Source of the DNA: Trogon surrucura
Lineage: Eukaryota; Chordata; Aves; Trogoniformes; Trogonidae
Assembly (NCBI GenBank): GCA_020746105.1
Contig: CM036619.1
Location: 14,174,238-14,238,237, forward strand
Length of the DNA: 64,000 bases
Direction of reading: 5' to 3'
Shown: one piece after another, positions 14,188-26,248 of the stretch
How positions within the stretch are numbered: the stretch's first letter is position 1
How the letters are laid out: every line of letters begins with the position of its first letter
Notes under the pieces: generated by a model
Told to the model about the DNA's origin: nothing
Databases searched by the model: none
The model's input: only the letters and a program-made list of their open reading frames with translations
Program-made: the position numbers and the translations under genes

Positions 14188-15160
14188 CAAAATCACAGAA
14201 CCTCTGCAGGTCTCTTGTCCAGCCTTCTGCTCAGAGAAGGGCTGGGACTAGCACAGGTTGCTCAGGGCTATGTCCAGTTGATATTCCAATATCTACAAAG
14301 ATGGAGATTCACAATCTTCCTGGGCCCTGTTTCAATATTTGACTACCCTTGCAGGACTTTTCCCACCCCTTAGGAATCCTGATATCACTTTTCCACATTT
14401 CAAATTGTGTCCATGCTTCCCTGAGCACCCTGAGAAAAGCCTGGCTGTCTTCTATACATCTTCTTACTAGACAGTTGTAAATTACATCTCCAGGCTGAAC
14501 GAACCCAACTTTTTCAGCCTGTCCTCTTACAACATATGCTTCAGCCCCTAATCACCTCACTGACCCTCCATAGGACTTAGTCTGCTTTGTTAATATTTGT
14601 TAATTTCACTGGGGAGCCCAAAACTGGTCACACTGCTCCAGATGCAGTCTTAAAGATACTAAACAAAGGATGAAGAATCACTTCCCTTCTGGTAGCTATG
14701 TTATTGATAATAGAGACCATCATGTCATTGCTGCAAGGACATACTGTTGAACTAGCCTCCCAGGTCTTTTCTGCAAAGCTGCTTCCTAACCAGAGAGCCC
14801 CCAGCCTGTACCAGTGCAGTGGGTTATTCTGGTCTGGCTGAAAGAATTTGCATTGGCACCTGCTGAACTTCTTGAGTATCTGTCATCTGTCATCTCACTT
14901 CTCCAGACTGTCCAGGTCCATCTGAATAGCAGCCCTGCCCTCCAGGGTATTGATTGCTTACCCACAAACTCACTGAGAGTGCACTTTATCCATTCATCCC
15001 ATTAATAAAGACATTAAACACTATTGGCCTCAATATCAACCCCAGAGATAAAGCACTAGTTACTGGCTGCCAGTTACTCCAGGCCACAGATCACTAACAA
15101 TCTAATTTTCCACTCATCCAGTTCGTATTTCACCACATGGGTGATTTTAGTGATAAAGTG
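14188..15160 (-). mobile_element. Old, degraded CR1 LINE fragment
   Basis: The minus strand matches remembered CR1 sequence along most of its length, for example the region around ATAAAGACATTAAACACTAT followed by the ACCCCAGAGATAAAGCACTAG block, and CCCCCAGCCTGTACCAGTGC. There are many substitutions, small indels and stops, and no usable frame remains. The 3' end is near AAAATCACAGAACC at 14188. The divergence is much higher than in the 2.3 kb copy, so this insertion is older. Confidence 0.75.
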
Positions 15161-18100
15161 ATCATGGGCGATACAGAGAAACCTGCTGTCTGCAAGGTTG
15201 TATGGAAGAAAATGATGAGTGTTACAGGCTAGGAAAGCACAGAAAGGGAATTTTCTTCATATTCCCCTCTGCTACACTGTCTGTTGGACAGTGGTGGTCC
15301 CTCCAAATCTTCCTAGGAAGCCAGAGTAGTATTTCAAGAAAACGTGTATGAACCTCAAATTTATTTTTTTTTAGTTGGGGAAGACTATCTAAGAATAATA
15401 CCAGGGATCAGAAGAGAAGTATGACTTCTCTGTGTTTCTCAATCAATGAGTCTCAACAAAAGCCAACACATTTTATCCAAACATGCCAATGCCCTGAGCA
15501 AAAAAGCAATGCAGCTCACCACATCCAAAGCTGGGTTTCAAACAGAATCCAGAAGTGGTGAAGTAACCAGGACACAGGTTAAATTTGCAGCTTTGAGACA
15601 AGCCTGAAACCTGAACTCAGACCACCTGCATGTCTACTGTCTGTGATATGCAACTCTTGAGCCCTCCTAACAAGGGTCTTGTGCTTATCTTGTCTCCTGG
15701 TATTGCTGCAAGGACAGATAAGAACAAGGAAATAGGTCTACCAGGTACAACTCAGCAGGGCTCATCCCATTGGAGGAAGGTGAGCTTAATAGATGCATTT
15801 ATAGTCTCTCTCCCTTCTCTAATTCATCCTTTGAAAACACCAAATGGGTTGTCTTAAAAATAATCCCTAAGGGATTCCTGCAGCAAAATAATGTAAAGGG
15901 AAAATTTTGTCTCGAGTTTACCACCAAGATCTAAAAGAGAATGCAGAGGTGGTGTCTTGCTTCCAGGGTCCTTGGCTCTCATCCCAGGGCTGCATCTGAG
16001 ATTCTGAAGTAGTTTACCACAGCAGGACTTCCAGACCTCCTGCAATGGAGCCAGAAGTCTTGTGTAGCAAGAGCTATGGAATTTAAATTATAGATGTTCA
16101 AGTTTGTTCCATAGTCATAGCTACAGTGCAGCTGGTATCAGGGCTGTGCCTGAGTGCACACCCTGCGTGTTTAGGCATTAGTTCTCTGGGTGGTCCCAGA
16201 GTGCCCTGCTACTCTCTGCAGAGGTGGCAACAAGGGATTAAACGAGGACAAAGTGATTGCCTGAGCTCCCACACACCCTCATAGAAAAGCCTTTGCTTAA
16301 TTCCTGCAGAATGAATTATGTGGGAGTCCATGTGCAAATTTTGGGAGGTCCCAGAGATCTGCTCAGGCATATCCTGCTGTGCTGAAATCATTTTATAGAC
16401 ACTATTTGGTGTGTCAATATGTTAGCATCCAGGATGGAGAATCTAGCTACACTAGGGACTCCTCCAGGTAGCACCTGCTGCAGAACTGACACACTTATAC
16501 ATTGATTAACTGCTTCTAAGTCCTTGGTAGAAATTGCTCCTGCAGATGCAAAAATAGTCATGTAGAGCAGTCTTCTGTAAAGATTAGTTAAGATAGTAAA
16601 GATAGTTAGGGGATGTTTTGCTTGTAGTTTAATATAATCTATAGTAGTTTGTGTAGGACCTACACCCAGCTGGACTACAGGAACTGAGCACGACGGCAGT
16701 TTGGAGAGTCTCTCCCGATTCAGCAAAAGATGCTGTTGCAGGGACCCTCACAATAGTGACCCCATTTGCCATGTGGGTGGTGAGCCAAACACCCCATCCA
16801 AGAGATGTTATTTCTCATTACCCTATGCCAAGAGCCCAATACTTTTCTTAAAGAAACAAGCACTCTCCATGAGACAACAGATGCTGCACATTCGTCATGC
16901 AGATGTGCAACACCTGAAGCCATAGAGCTCTACAGTTATCTCCATCTAGAACTCCTCGTCCAGCACTGCACCAGGGGTCGTGGAAGCCCTGCAAATGTCA
17001 GTGGGGCATAAATGCTCAGAGCTGCTAGTCTGTCTATAGAAGGACCCACAATAGTCTGTAAGTCTTCAGTCTGCTAGAGCTGTGGCTCTCTGGTTGTTAC
17101 AAAATCTGGTGAACATTTACAGCTGTTCAGATCTATAAATTTTCACACTGATTTCACTACTGCTGTCAGTAGGGGGCCCAGATTGCTTCCTGCCATTCGA
17201 AGGAATTTGGCTACAGTATTGTATGACCAAAAAAAACCCAACCAAATAAACAAATAAATAAATAAACAAACAAATAAAAATCCTGTCAGCAAATAAGGTT
17301 GGTTTTCAGTCTGCTGTAGTTGCTACCCTCAGACAGGGCAAGGGAAAACTGTTAAAGACCAGCAGGTGTCGGACTTTTGACTGCTGCCTAACAAGTGGAT
17401 CCTACTTGGCAGCATGTGGTGCATGTCCCCATGCAAGACCTTCTCCAAATCTTTAACACTGTGCTCCAGGAGCCACTCTCCAGTGCCTTGGATGAGTGGA
17501 ACCGATCACCACATGGGCTCCTCCACGTGGCTGGAGTTGTTTTGCCAGACTGCTCCCAGCTCACACTTCGTTTCTTTAATTCTACTCCAGCCTTGAAACA
17601 ATATTAAAGAGTCTGAATCAAAAAACAACATTCCCATAGGCTCAAAACTGCACTGTCTCTAGGAATTTTGTATTCTCTGGCCAAGCATAGACTCCAATTA
17701 TACAAGCTTATCGCTGCTATCATGAATGCATTTCTACTCTTGGAGTAAATGCACAGTAATTATGCTTTTATTGTTTATGTTTTAGTAATGGATTGCCACC
17801 CAGAAAAAAAATGAGAAACACTGCTGTAGGCGACTGGGAAGCCATCCAGAGCTACCCTCCTGTGTGTTCTTGGTGCTGGATTTCAGAGGCTCATGCTTAT
17901 TTGTCTCAGTTCAAATCTAGTAAGAAAGTTGCTCTGTACTTGCATTACCATGAAGGAGCATACTCTGTGAAAATCACCCTCTTCTCTCCCATGTGTTTTG
18001 TCTTGTCAGATGTGGTAGAACTAGATTCCCAGAGGAAGTGTACTTGGCTTAATAACTGTGGTTACGATCCCACCAGTTGTTATACACATTGTGCAATTTC

Positions 18101-18535
18101 TAATACTATTCTCATTTTAACTTGCTAATTTTGATTTATACTATGTAAATACTAAATAAAACCTCAATACTTCAAAAACCACCCAACCTTTGAAACGTTT
18201 TTCATTAACAGTGTTTCAGTATCACCTGCTGAAAGTCTGAACTTCTTATGCAAAGTTGCAAAAAATTCACCACCACCATGAGTCTAATTTTAAAAGAATT
18301 CAAACCCTTCCAGCCCTTACCCTTGACATACACCCCGCCAGAAATTTATTCAGCATGTTCCATGCTAAATATGATTTTGAATTCTGGAGGGGGGTAGGAT
18401 TAGATATCTAAAACCACATCTGTTTAGCATGTTACATGTATTACTCATGTACCAGGAAGGTCTTACCACCAAGAGCTTCAGAACTAGGTAGACCCTCTGG
18501 GCAAAAGCAGTTTCAGTGGCAGCAGGGAGGGGGTG
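15161..18535. other. Intergenic flank, no gene recognised
   Basis: Unique-looking DNA with one A-rich tract at 17.2 kb. The 16.0-16.7 kb part contains TAGTTAAGATAGTAAAGATA-like text reminiscent of retroviral LTR sequence, but I could not find paired LTRs, a primer-binding site or a coding remnant, so no element is called. Confidence 0.4.
17228..17282 (+). repeat. A-rich AAAT/AAAC low-complexity tract
   Basis: This tract is made of imperfect AAAC and AAAT units such as AATAAACAAATAAATAAATA. It could be a decayed retroposon poly-A tail, but no attached element was recognised. Confidence 0.8.
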
Positions 18536-18615
18536 GACAGGACAGGACAGGATAGGATAGGATAGGATAGGATAGGATAGGATAGGATAGGATAGGATAG
18601 GATAGGATAGGATAG
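18536..18615 (+). repeat. Pentanucleotide microsatellite, (GACAG)3 then (GATAG)13
   Basis: Sixteen uninterrupted five-base units: three GACAG units at 18536-18550 followed by thirteen perfect GATAG units at 18551-18615. The minus strand (CTATC) contains no stop in any frame, which creates spurious open frames reading repeats of ILSYP. A perfect run of this length is expected to vary in length between individuals. Confidence 0.97.
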
Positions 18616-18835
18616 GCTCGGCTCTTCCCTTATCACATAACCAAGTGTGCACAGTGTGAAAAAGCTAATGAGGATGTGGTTTGGCACCACTGAGTGGTGA
18701 GGAAGAGATTGCATCTAGAGGTTCCTGCATCCTCTGTGACTCTCACATTTTAATTCCACCCTGAATATTGAGAAACAGCAATGTCTAGCTCATACGATAG
18801 TTTCCATTAAAGGAAGTCAAAGTACTTTATGAAGA

Positions 18836-18930
18836 AAGTCAGTGTTACTGTGCCCATTAATGATTAGGGAACTAGGACACAAAACAAGGATTTTTTTCTT
18901 GGCCACACAGTTGGACAAGTGGCCTTCAGA
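18836..18930 (-). mobile_element. MIR-like ancient SINE fragment, reverse orientation
   Basis: GTGCCCATTAATGATTAGGG, AACTAGGACACAAAACAAGG and GGCCACACAGTTGGACAAGTG follow the order of a reversed MIR (CCCATTTTACAGATGAGGAA, then ACTGAGGCACAGAGAGG and GTCACACAGCTAGTAAGTGG). It is old and diverged. The match is by eye. Confidence 0.5.
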
Positions 18931-18954
18931 GCCTGAGAGCCAGGAAAACATGGA

Positions 18955-19050
18955 CATAAAGAAGAAGAAAACACCCACAACCAAACCACGAAAACACCCT
19001 CCCCCCCAAAAAAATAACAAAAAAATCCCAAAACAACAAAAACCCCAAAC
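18955..19050 (+). repeat. A/C-rich low-complexity tract
   Basis: An irregular mixture of A and C runs (AAACACCC, CCCCCCCAAAAAAAT, AAACAACAAAAACCCC). It produces unreliable open frames on both strands. It directly follows the MIR-like fragment. Confidence 0.8.
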
Positions 19051-20920
19051 CCTAGCAACAGCTATTCCACTTAGCAGATTTGTTGAAGAACCTTTCAGGC
19101 AGATGAGAGAAGTGCTCAAACATCTCTCCTAGCACTCATTGGGCAGCAGGTGGGATTAACAAAAGATGCTTTAATATCACAAAACCAATGTAACTTAGAT
19201 TTCAATGTCAAATTCCTCCAAAGTTTTTCAAAATGGCATTTAAAACAACTTTGTCTGTGATTTGTAAATACATTTTTACTTCCAAGAGAAATCTCTCATT
19301 CAACAAAGACCTGTGGGTCCATTTTACAATCTCAGTGGTGAATGGATCTGTTGTGGGTAAAGGGTCTGCTCCTGCCCTGAATCATACACCTTCCTTGCCT
19401 TGCTTGGGTCTGACCTTGGTTTTCTTTCAGGTGATTCTTTCCCATGGAAAGCTAACTCATACTGATTACACTAAAACAAGAACATACTTTCAACGTTTCC
19501 CTCCTAGACCTGCCTTATAATTTGCTCTGGGCAAATAAGCACATTGTCATAATTCCCCTGAATGTGATGGTTCCCATCTTAATTAACTGGAGGCCCTTTG
19601 TGTCTTATTTCTGGAGCACAAAAGAAATATCCAAGAATCAAAAATATATTTAAGCTGATTCTCTTTTCACTAAGATCAGTCTTCCATTGCCCTCTCTGGA
19701 CTTACACCTGATTTACAATGCTGTGAAAAGAGAACTAGCACAGATAATCATCTGAAGCAAGAGGAGGAAATAAGCCTTTGCAAGGATCAAAAAGGGAAAA
19801 GAACTGGCAATGCCACACACACATTCAAAGAAAAAGGTAACAATATTATAGAGAATGTGAAGATGAGCTCTATTATTCCCAGTGTTCCACTGACAGCTCC
19901 ATACTCTCCCATTCCCTGGTGGAGCTGGCTTTCTCCCTGTCCACGCATCGTCTGCAGCACAAGGCATTTCTCGAGAAACCTGCTACTTCCTCTCTGAAGA
20001 GGATCTGCCATGCGATGGGTGGGAGCAGGATCCCCATTGCTGGTTTGTGGCTCATGGTCATTGCTACAGTGCAGAGCTCAGGGGACTGCCTAATTTCTTT
20101 GCCTTCTCTCACGATGGCAATGAGGGAGCAAGGCACTTCTGAAGCACAAACAATCGGGACATCCCTCCTGCTTAGAGTATCAGGCTGCTGCTCCTGTGAG
20201 GACAGGAAGGTAGGAGAGCCTTGCTAACGTCCTGAAGGACTCGTAGGGATCCCTTCTTCTCCAGCAACCAGCAGGACCATGTTACTTCCTTCTCCTGAGC
20301 TGGGGGCTGTTCTTGGGAGATAAACTTGTGCTGAAGTCATAGCATGAGCTTTAGCATCATCTTTGCAGGACCAATCTTGCAGAATCACCTATTTCCAAAT
20401 TACAAACTCCTCTCTTCGTTTCCCTTCTGTCCCAGCACACCATTTCTGTTTCCCACCACTCCAGCAGGTTGGTTTATCGTGCTGGGAGTGGCACAGAAAG
20501 TGGGAAGGTGACCTCACTTCATCAGTGCCAGGGTACAGCTGGAGATCAAGGCTACAGAAGGAGAGAACTAGCTTTTCTAGCTGAACTGCTTTGTGCAAAG
20601 GAAGTGAACGCTTCTGGCACCAGCACAGCAGCGCAGCCTCTCTCCTGCTGTGGGGCAATGGGGTGCCGGCACATGTCTGGAAACAGATACACAGCCAGCA
20701 CCGTGGCAGACCCCTGGGCAGGGAAACCCAAAGACCTCATGGAATGTGGGCTTCACACCTCTCACCGCATGAGTGGGGGGGAGAGGCAGAGCACCTCCAA
20801 GTGAGCCTTGCAGTAATGCACATGATTTGACAGGTCAAGGACATGGGCATGAAGTCTTTGGGCTGTGGGGTCAGAAGCCCATGGTTGTAACAAACAACAT
20901 AACACACCCCTGCAGCATTT

Positions 20921-20936
20921 AAAAAAAAAAAAAAAA
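20921..20936 (+). repeat. Poly-A run of 16
   Basis: Sixteen uninterrupted A. No retroposon body was recognised in the sequence before it. Confidence 0.9.
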
Positions 20937-23900
20937 GGTTAAGATTAAGATTAGAAAAGAACAACATGGTAAAAATGCTTTGGTTGCTTTGACACCCAAC
21001 CAGATTAACCTGTTTCTGATGAAAAAGAAAATCAGGGCTGAAACATGTTGGATGAAATCTGGAGTTCCACCACCTTTTTCCTCATTATTTATCACATGTC
21101 AAGAACTAACTGTAATGCAAACCTCTGATCTTGGCATTTAAAACATCTTGGGCCCAGCTTAGGGAGTGGGGGGAGATCGGGATGCAAGAGATAAAAAACT
21201 AATTCAAGAAACTGCAAATTGACAGGATCAAAGTAACTTGGAACGAAAAAGTTAAGAAACTAATGCACTAAAAGAGATCTCCAGGGCAAGTTCAGGGCAC
21301 CAAGAGAGGAAAATCTTTACTAAAACACTATAGTGTCAACACTGTAGTTATGAACCTTTGTTTTCAGAGTTTGTTAGTTTCAGTTCTTTCATACAATTGC
21401 TTGAGGCCAAGGCAAAAGTTTCTAGGGTTCAAAGCTTGATCCGGTCTACCGTAAGTAATTTTAACAGTAGCAGGAACTAGCTTTCTTGCATGCACAAGAA
21501 ACCTGAATACTTCCCATGGCATCTGCTTCTGCATTCACTTGTGCCAGAGTTGTATTTGCAGAAGGGGAACAAGCTCATTTGCAGCCTGCCCCATAACTCC
21601 CTGGCTGCGGGAACATTTTCCCAGTTTGCATGGCTAACATGTGACTCGAGTAGGTGCACATTCAGATTTCACACACATACTTCTTTCATGTACACACAAG
21701 TAGGCTCCTGCTTTGAAAAACTGAATGCATAAAGTGTCTGCTGGCAAACAGCTATGCATTAATTTTATTTTTAAATTCCACAATGTGTGTAGAAACCTGC
21801 ATAACTTCAAACAAGGAAAAGAAAAACAATGCTCTCATAGTTTTGAAAAAAAAACCATAATGCAACCTCCAGATTACGAAGATCTTGAGGTGTTCTTGAC
21901 ATCTACGTAACCCCACCAGCACCTATGAGTAATGATTGTTGAATGCTGACTTTCAGGCCAACAGGCTGCCTCAACACTGAGGAAGTAGTGGATTGCTTAG
22001 GGGGATTGGGGGGATTGCCAGTGCCCCACCAGCAATGCCTTTTGCACGATGTGACACCAGTCAAGTGAGAGGTCCCACTGCCATACAGCAGGGACATCTG
22101 TATCAGGGCTGGAGCCTGTCCTGCTGCATCCCAGCACACAGAGACATAGGAGGGGCTGCCACAGGGGAATGAGTAGGGTTACTTCAGGCACATTCCTCAG
22201 AAAGACTTACATTTGGCTGCTGCAGTTTCTGGGATCAATGGAGGAACTAGAGACCATTCCAACTCTCTTATTACTTGTCGGGTTTCCAGCACTGGGCTTA
22301 CGACACTGAACTTCCTTCCTTTCTAGATCCGTCTGCTGAGCTGGTCAGCGTCAGGGTAACAAAATGGGAACTTCATTGTCCAGACCTGATTTTGTATAAC
22401 CTCCATCATCTGAAACATGTTCAAGGATCATAAAGCTGTTTCCAATTTAAAGGAATTTTGAATGAGCTGGCTTTGAGCTATCATTGCAGTACTGATATAC
22501 AAAAAGCAAGAACAAAAGCACTAGAAGGGTTTGAGTGCCTCCTAAAAGTCCTTCAAAAATCACACCTCTGCTACAGAATAGCACAGAAAGTCATAAAGAA
22601 GCCATAGCTGTAGAAAGGCTCTATTGTGTCCTTACCTTTTCCACCTGGAAGCAGGGCAGGAGCTGTGTCCCCTGCACTGCTGTCTGAGTGACAAGCTTGC
22701 ATACACAACCTTGCAATGTTTTTGTTGTCAGGAGGCCAGTTTGTTTACATATAACGTGAATGATGAAACCTTTGCCTGAAAACAGAAGGAAAAAGCCAAG
22801 AACAGAAAGTGTTTTGACTCTGTGTCCAGTAGCCCCTCTAGTAAAGCTGAGCCTGAGGAACATACTCAGCATCACCCTCTCAATCCTTTCTGCATTCCTT
22901 TTCCTGTATTTTTGTTCTCTAGTGCACACACAGGCCACAACCCCCTTCCCCTTGCTTGGGCACCCAGGCTGTGCCTCAGACATCACTGCTGTGCTACTGA
23001 CCTGGACCTGCTTCGGTGGTCCTTGTCCCAGGAGGCAGTTTCTGTGTTTTCCAAGCCCCTCACTTCTTCCAGCTCACTGAATTGCTTCTTCCACCTATCC
23101 CCTTGGGTTTAGTTGAGCCCGCATTCCCCCACAGATCACAGACTTATTCAGCAGCAGCTGCTAACCTGATGTCACCTAACAATTTGTTTATACAGCATGA
23201 GTGAAAGGGACCCTATTACAGGTTTTACATGTTGATGGAATATAAATTGTAAAAGATAATTATTTGACTTGTTTGAAAGTGTCCACTTTCCATAGCAGAC
23301 CCTTTCAGAAGGGTAAGTGGTGGAGAATGACTTCTGTTAAGCTTTGTCTGTGCTGGAAAGCTTTCTAGTGACTACAGATAGGAGCTTGGAAGTATTGAGT
23401 GCTCTGCCCATCCCACCGCACACCCCAGCGTCCTTGCAAATGGTCACACTGAACACTGCAATTGCAGTGTGGGTATTTACAGATTGTGTCAGAAACATCA
23501 CTGTGAGGAGAAGTTTGTAGCTGAAATTAGGAGTTTGCACTCTCCCATGCACTGGAAACCACTAGGGACCAGCAGCTGACTTGAGAGTAACAGTTTTCTG
23601 TGCTGTAAATCTGAGTGCTCAATAGCTGCACACCCGATTAAATGCCTGCTTTTACCCTCTGTTCCTGCATGAACCTGTATTTCAGAAACTACCCTTGCAG
23701 GTGTGGTTAGCAGACTTGAGGCAGGGATGAGGACAGTAATGTTGGCCGGAGTTCCAAAGTTTTCTTTCTCGCTCTTAGTTCAGGAGCCAGAAATTGCTCT
23801 CAGGGTACACAGACACAATTATGAGTCTGCACTCCTAGGGCACAGAAGCACAGACATCAGGTATCAGCCACATTGTCTCCAGGTGGAGAGACAATCTGGG

Positions 23901-25994
23901 AGAATGTTTGCCTTGGGCCCATCTCTCACATTATCTTCTTTGTACCTTTAATTTCAATCTTAATACATTACCTCTGTTTTCTTACAGCTCCAAGATGGCA
24001 AGGAGGAAGTAGGAGGAGGTAATGAAGACTGCTATAAAGACTTTTCGTACCAGGGACTGCTATATCCGATGCTGGCCCTGGGAAACCTCTGCTGGAATTG
24101 GAAAGGAGAACAGCTGGAACAAGCACAGATCTTGGATACATGCAGTGCAATTGTCTCTACAAGGTAGTTCCATGGGAATCCCACCAGAGAACCTGACCCT
24201 CTGTGAACACAACTGAGTGCACAGTGTGCCAAAGGAGAAGTGTGAGGCATTAAACTTCTCCTTTCCTTTCTTTATTACATTTTCACAACAGGATAAAAAC
24301 CACTTGAATATTTTTCCATGTAAATTTTCTGAAATTACTTAAAAAAAATACTTAGAGACACATTTCCACTGGCAGCAACACTGATTCTTAATTCATGAAG
24401 AAAAAATATGCAATAAATGGTAAGAGCTGATTCCTTGGGAAACAGAGATGTCTGGTTTTGTAATTTGTCTGGTCATTTGGTCTTGGAGCTACACTGGAAT
24501 GTGAGTGCTACAACAGCTGGCACAGCAACCTCTGATTTTTGCATGTCTCTCCTTTCCCCCCCCCATCCTTCTCTCACCTACCTGAAAGTGCTGGAACTGA
24601 ACAAGCACACTCATTCACTACTCCTGGCACCTGGGAACGGGACTTTAAAAAAACCACCAACTCAAACATCCAGGGTGTTGTACACGAGCTGCCTAAATTA
24701 GCTAGTGAGAAAACCTGGAGAAAAGGGTGTGTTGCAGCCTCATCCTGTTTAGGGCTTAGGTACCTTGTTCAGGTTTAGCGGGACATGTTTCTTTTCACTC
24801 TGGATTCACAGCCCTGAAAACTTAATTATAGCTTTTCACCTTGTATTAATTAACATGAGAAATTAAGAGATCTCTCTTCAGTCTGCATTTTCTCCGCCCA
24901 CTTGTTATCCTTGAATAACCCACCACCTGTGGGTTCCCGCTCTCCCCAGGCACAAGGCTGCATTCCTACCTGGGAGGAGGGACCCTCGCTGCCTGGCTGA
25001 GGCTGCAGACCAAGAAGCACTGAGACCTCCCCCTGTATCTTACAGTGGGCTACACAAAAGCAAGCCTTTTCGCGGACAGTCCTTTTTGTAGGTCCCACCC
25101 ACGCTGAGGAGGTGAGCCACAAGTTGCCCAGCCTACGTTAGCCTCGGGGAGTGTTCGGGAGCAAAACCCTGATGTCACAAATGAATGGCAGTGCTTCAGA
25201 GGAGCAAGATGTTGCATTTAGGGACCCATATGACTCACGTGGATGAAATAAATGGGACTAATAACCTCATTGGCCACAGTAACCTCCCCACAGTGTTGCT
25301 CCCACATACACCAAATGGTCCAGAACCGCTGGAGCTTTGATCAGCTCAGTTTAAGAAGGAGCCAAGGCTGCTCTGCAAGGAGCAGAAACCAAGGCAGTCC
25401 AGGAGGTGTTTGGTGTCTGCAGAGTCACGCAGCTGCAGGGCAGCAGCCCCAGGCCTGTTGGTGGCATCTCCAAACTGGCAGGGTGAAAGCTTTGTCCTCT
25501 CTTGTGCCTGAGCTGGAGCTTCAAGCCCATCATCACCAAATCGCCTCCTAGGAGTAAAGGAAAGATGAGAAAAAAAAAAGCAGACTGGACAATGTGGCCT
25601 CCATGGGCCTCAAAAAATTGTAATCAAAGGGCAAAGAAAACAGTTTCAACATGCACAAAAGTACCCATGGCCATCACTTACCACCCCCATCCCGCAAAGC
25701 CATGAAACAACGTGGATTTCTACTTTCACAGAGTTGAAACTCAACCACCTTTGTGCCACCTATTACTTTTAATCCACTTCATAAAAAAAGTCTGTGGGAA
25801 ACCCAAAGTTGCGTTTTTCCCTCGACGCTTCCCGGCCGCGGAATTCTGCCGCCCCCTCGGCAGCGCAGGCGGCAGCCGCCGGGGCTGGCATCGCCGCTCC
25901 CGGAGGGTCCCCTCGGCGCCAAACGCCACCGCGCCCTCGGCTCCGAGAGCCTCACGGCTCGCCCGCGACGTGTCCCCGCCGTGTGTGCGTGGGA

Positions 25995-26004
25995 GGGGCG
26001 GGAC
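25995..26004 (+). promoter_or_regulatory. GC box (Sp1/KLF-type) upstream of SNTB1
   Basis: GGGGCGGGAC matches the ten-base Sp1 consensus. It lies about 235 bp before the SNTB1 start codon inside the CpG island. Such matches are expected in GC-rich DNA, so function is only an inference. Confidence 0.4.
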
Positions 26005-26045
26005 AACCCCGGCCACAGGCACACACCAAACACACCGCACGCCCC

Positions 26046-26055
26046 CCCCGCCCCC
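26046..26055 (-). promoter_or_regulatory. GC box on the minus strand upstream of SNTB1
   Basis: CCCCGCCCCC reads as GGGGGCGGGG on the minus strand, an Sp1/KLF-type match about 185 bp before the start codon. Chance occurrence is likely in this composition. Confidence 0.35.
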
Positions 26056-26227
26056 GAGGCGGCAGCGGGCGGTGCCGCCAGGTGCGCCCGCCCCGGCGCG
26101 GCCCCGGGGGGGCGGCCGCGGTCGCTCGCCCCACCCCGCCGCGCCGGGAGCTCGCCGCCCCCCCGGCTGAAGTCCGGTGCCGCCGCGCTGTGCCGCGCCG
26201 GGGGTGCCGTCACTCGGCGCTTCCAGC

Positions 26228-26248
26228 ATGCTGCTAAGATGGCGGTAG
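26228..26248 (+). other. Six-codon upstream ORF overlapping the SNTB1 start
   Basis: An ATG at 26228, eleven bases before the SNTB1 ATG, opens a frame reading MLLRWR followed by TAG at 26246-26248, so it overlaps the true start in another frame. Ribosomes initiating there would pass the SNTB1 start, which could lower translation. It matters only if transcription begins upstream of 26228, which is unknown. Confidence 0.5.
26236..26245 (+). promoter_or_regulatory. YY1-type motif spanning the SNTB1 start codon
   Basis: AAGATGGCGG matches the core of the known YY1 motif and contains the initiator ATG. In TATA-less genes this motif often sits just downstream of the transcription start and also supplies the start codon. 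If used here, part of the transcripts would have a very short 5' leader. Binding is inferred from the match only. Confidence 0.5.

Larger units (their letters stand above)
18931..25814. other. Intergenic flank up to the SNTB1 CpG island, no gene recognised
   Basis: It contains the A/C-rich tract and a poly-A run noted separately. Open frames here show no family motif. The last kilobase may contain proximal regulatory sites, for example TGACTCACGTGG at 25231-25242, which joins an AP-1-like heptamer to an E-box. A single motif match is weak evidence. Confidence 0.45.

Noticed and set aside
16050..16720. Possible retroviral LTR
   Set aside because: Only vague text resemblance. No paired copy, primer-binding site, polypurine tract or gag/pol remnant was seen.
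18365..18714. Minus-strand frames encoding repeated ILSYP
   Set aside because: They are created by the stop-free strand of the GATAG microsatellite.
25231..25242. TGACTCACGTGG composite AP-1/E-box
   Set aside because: A single short motif about 1 kb upstream of the start is expected by chance; no supporting cluster was found.
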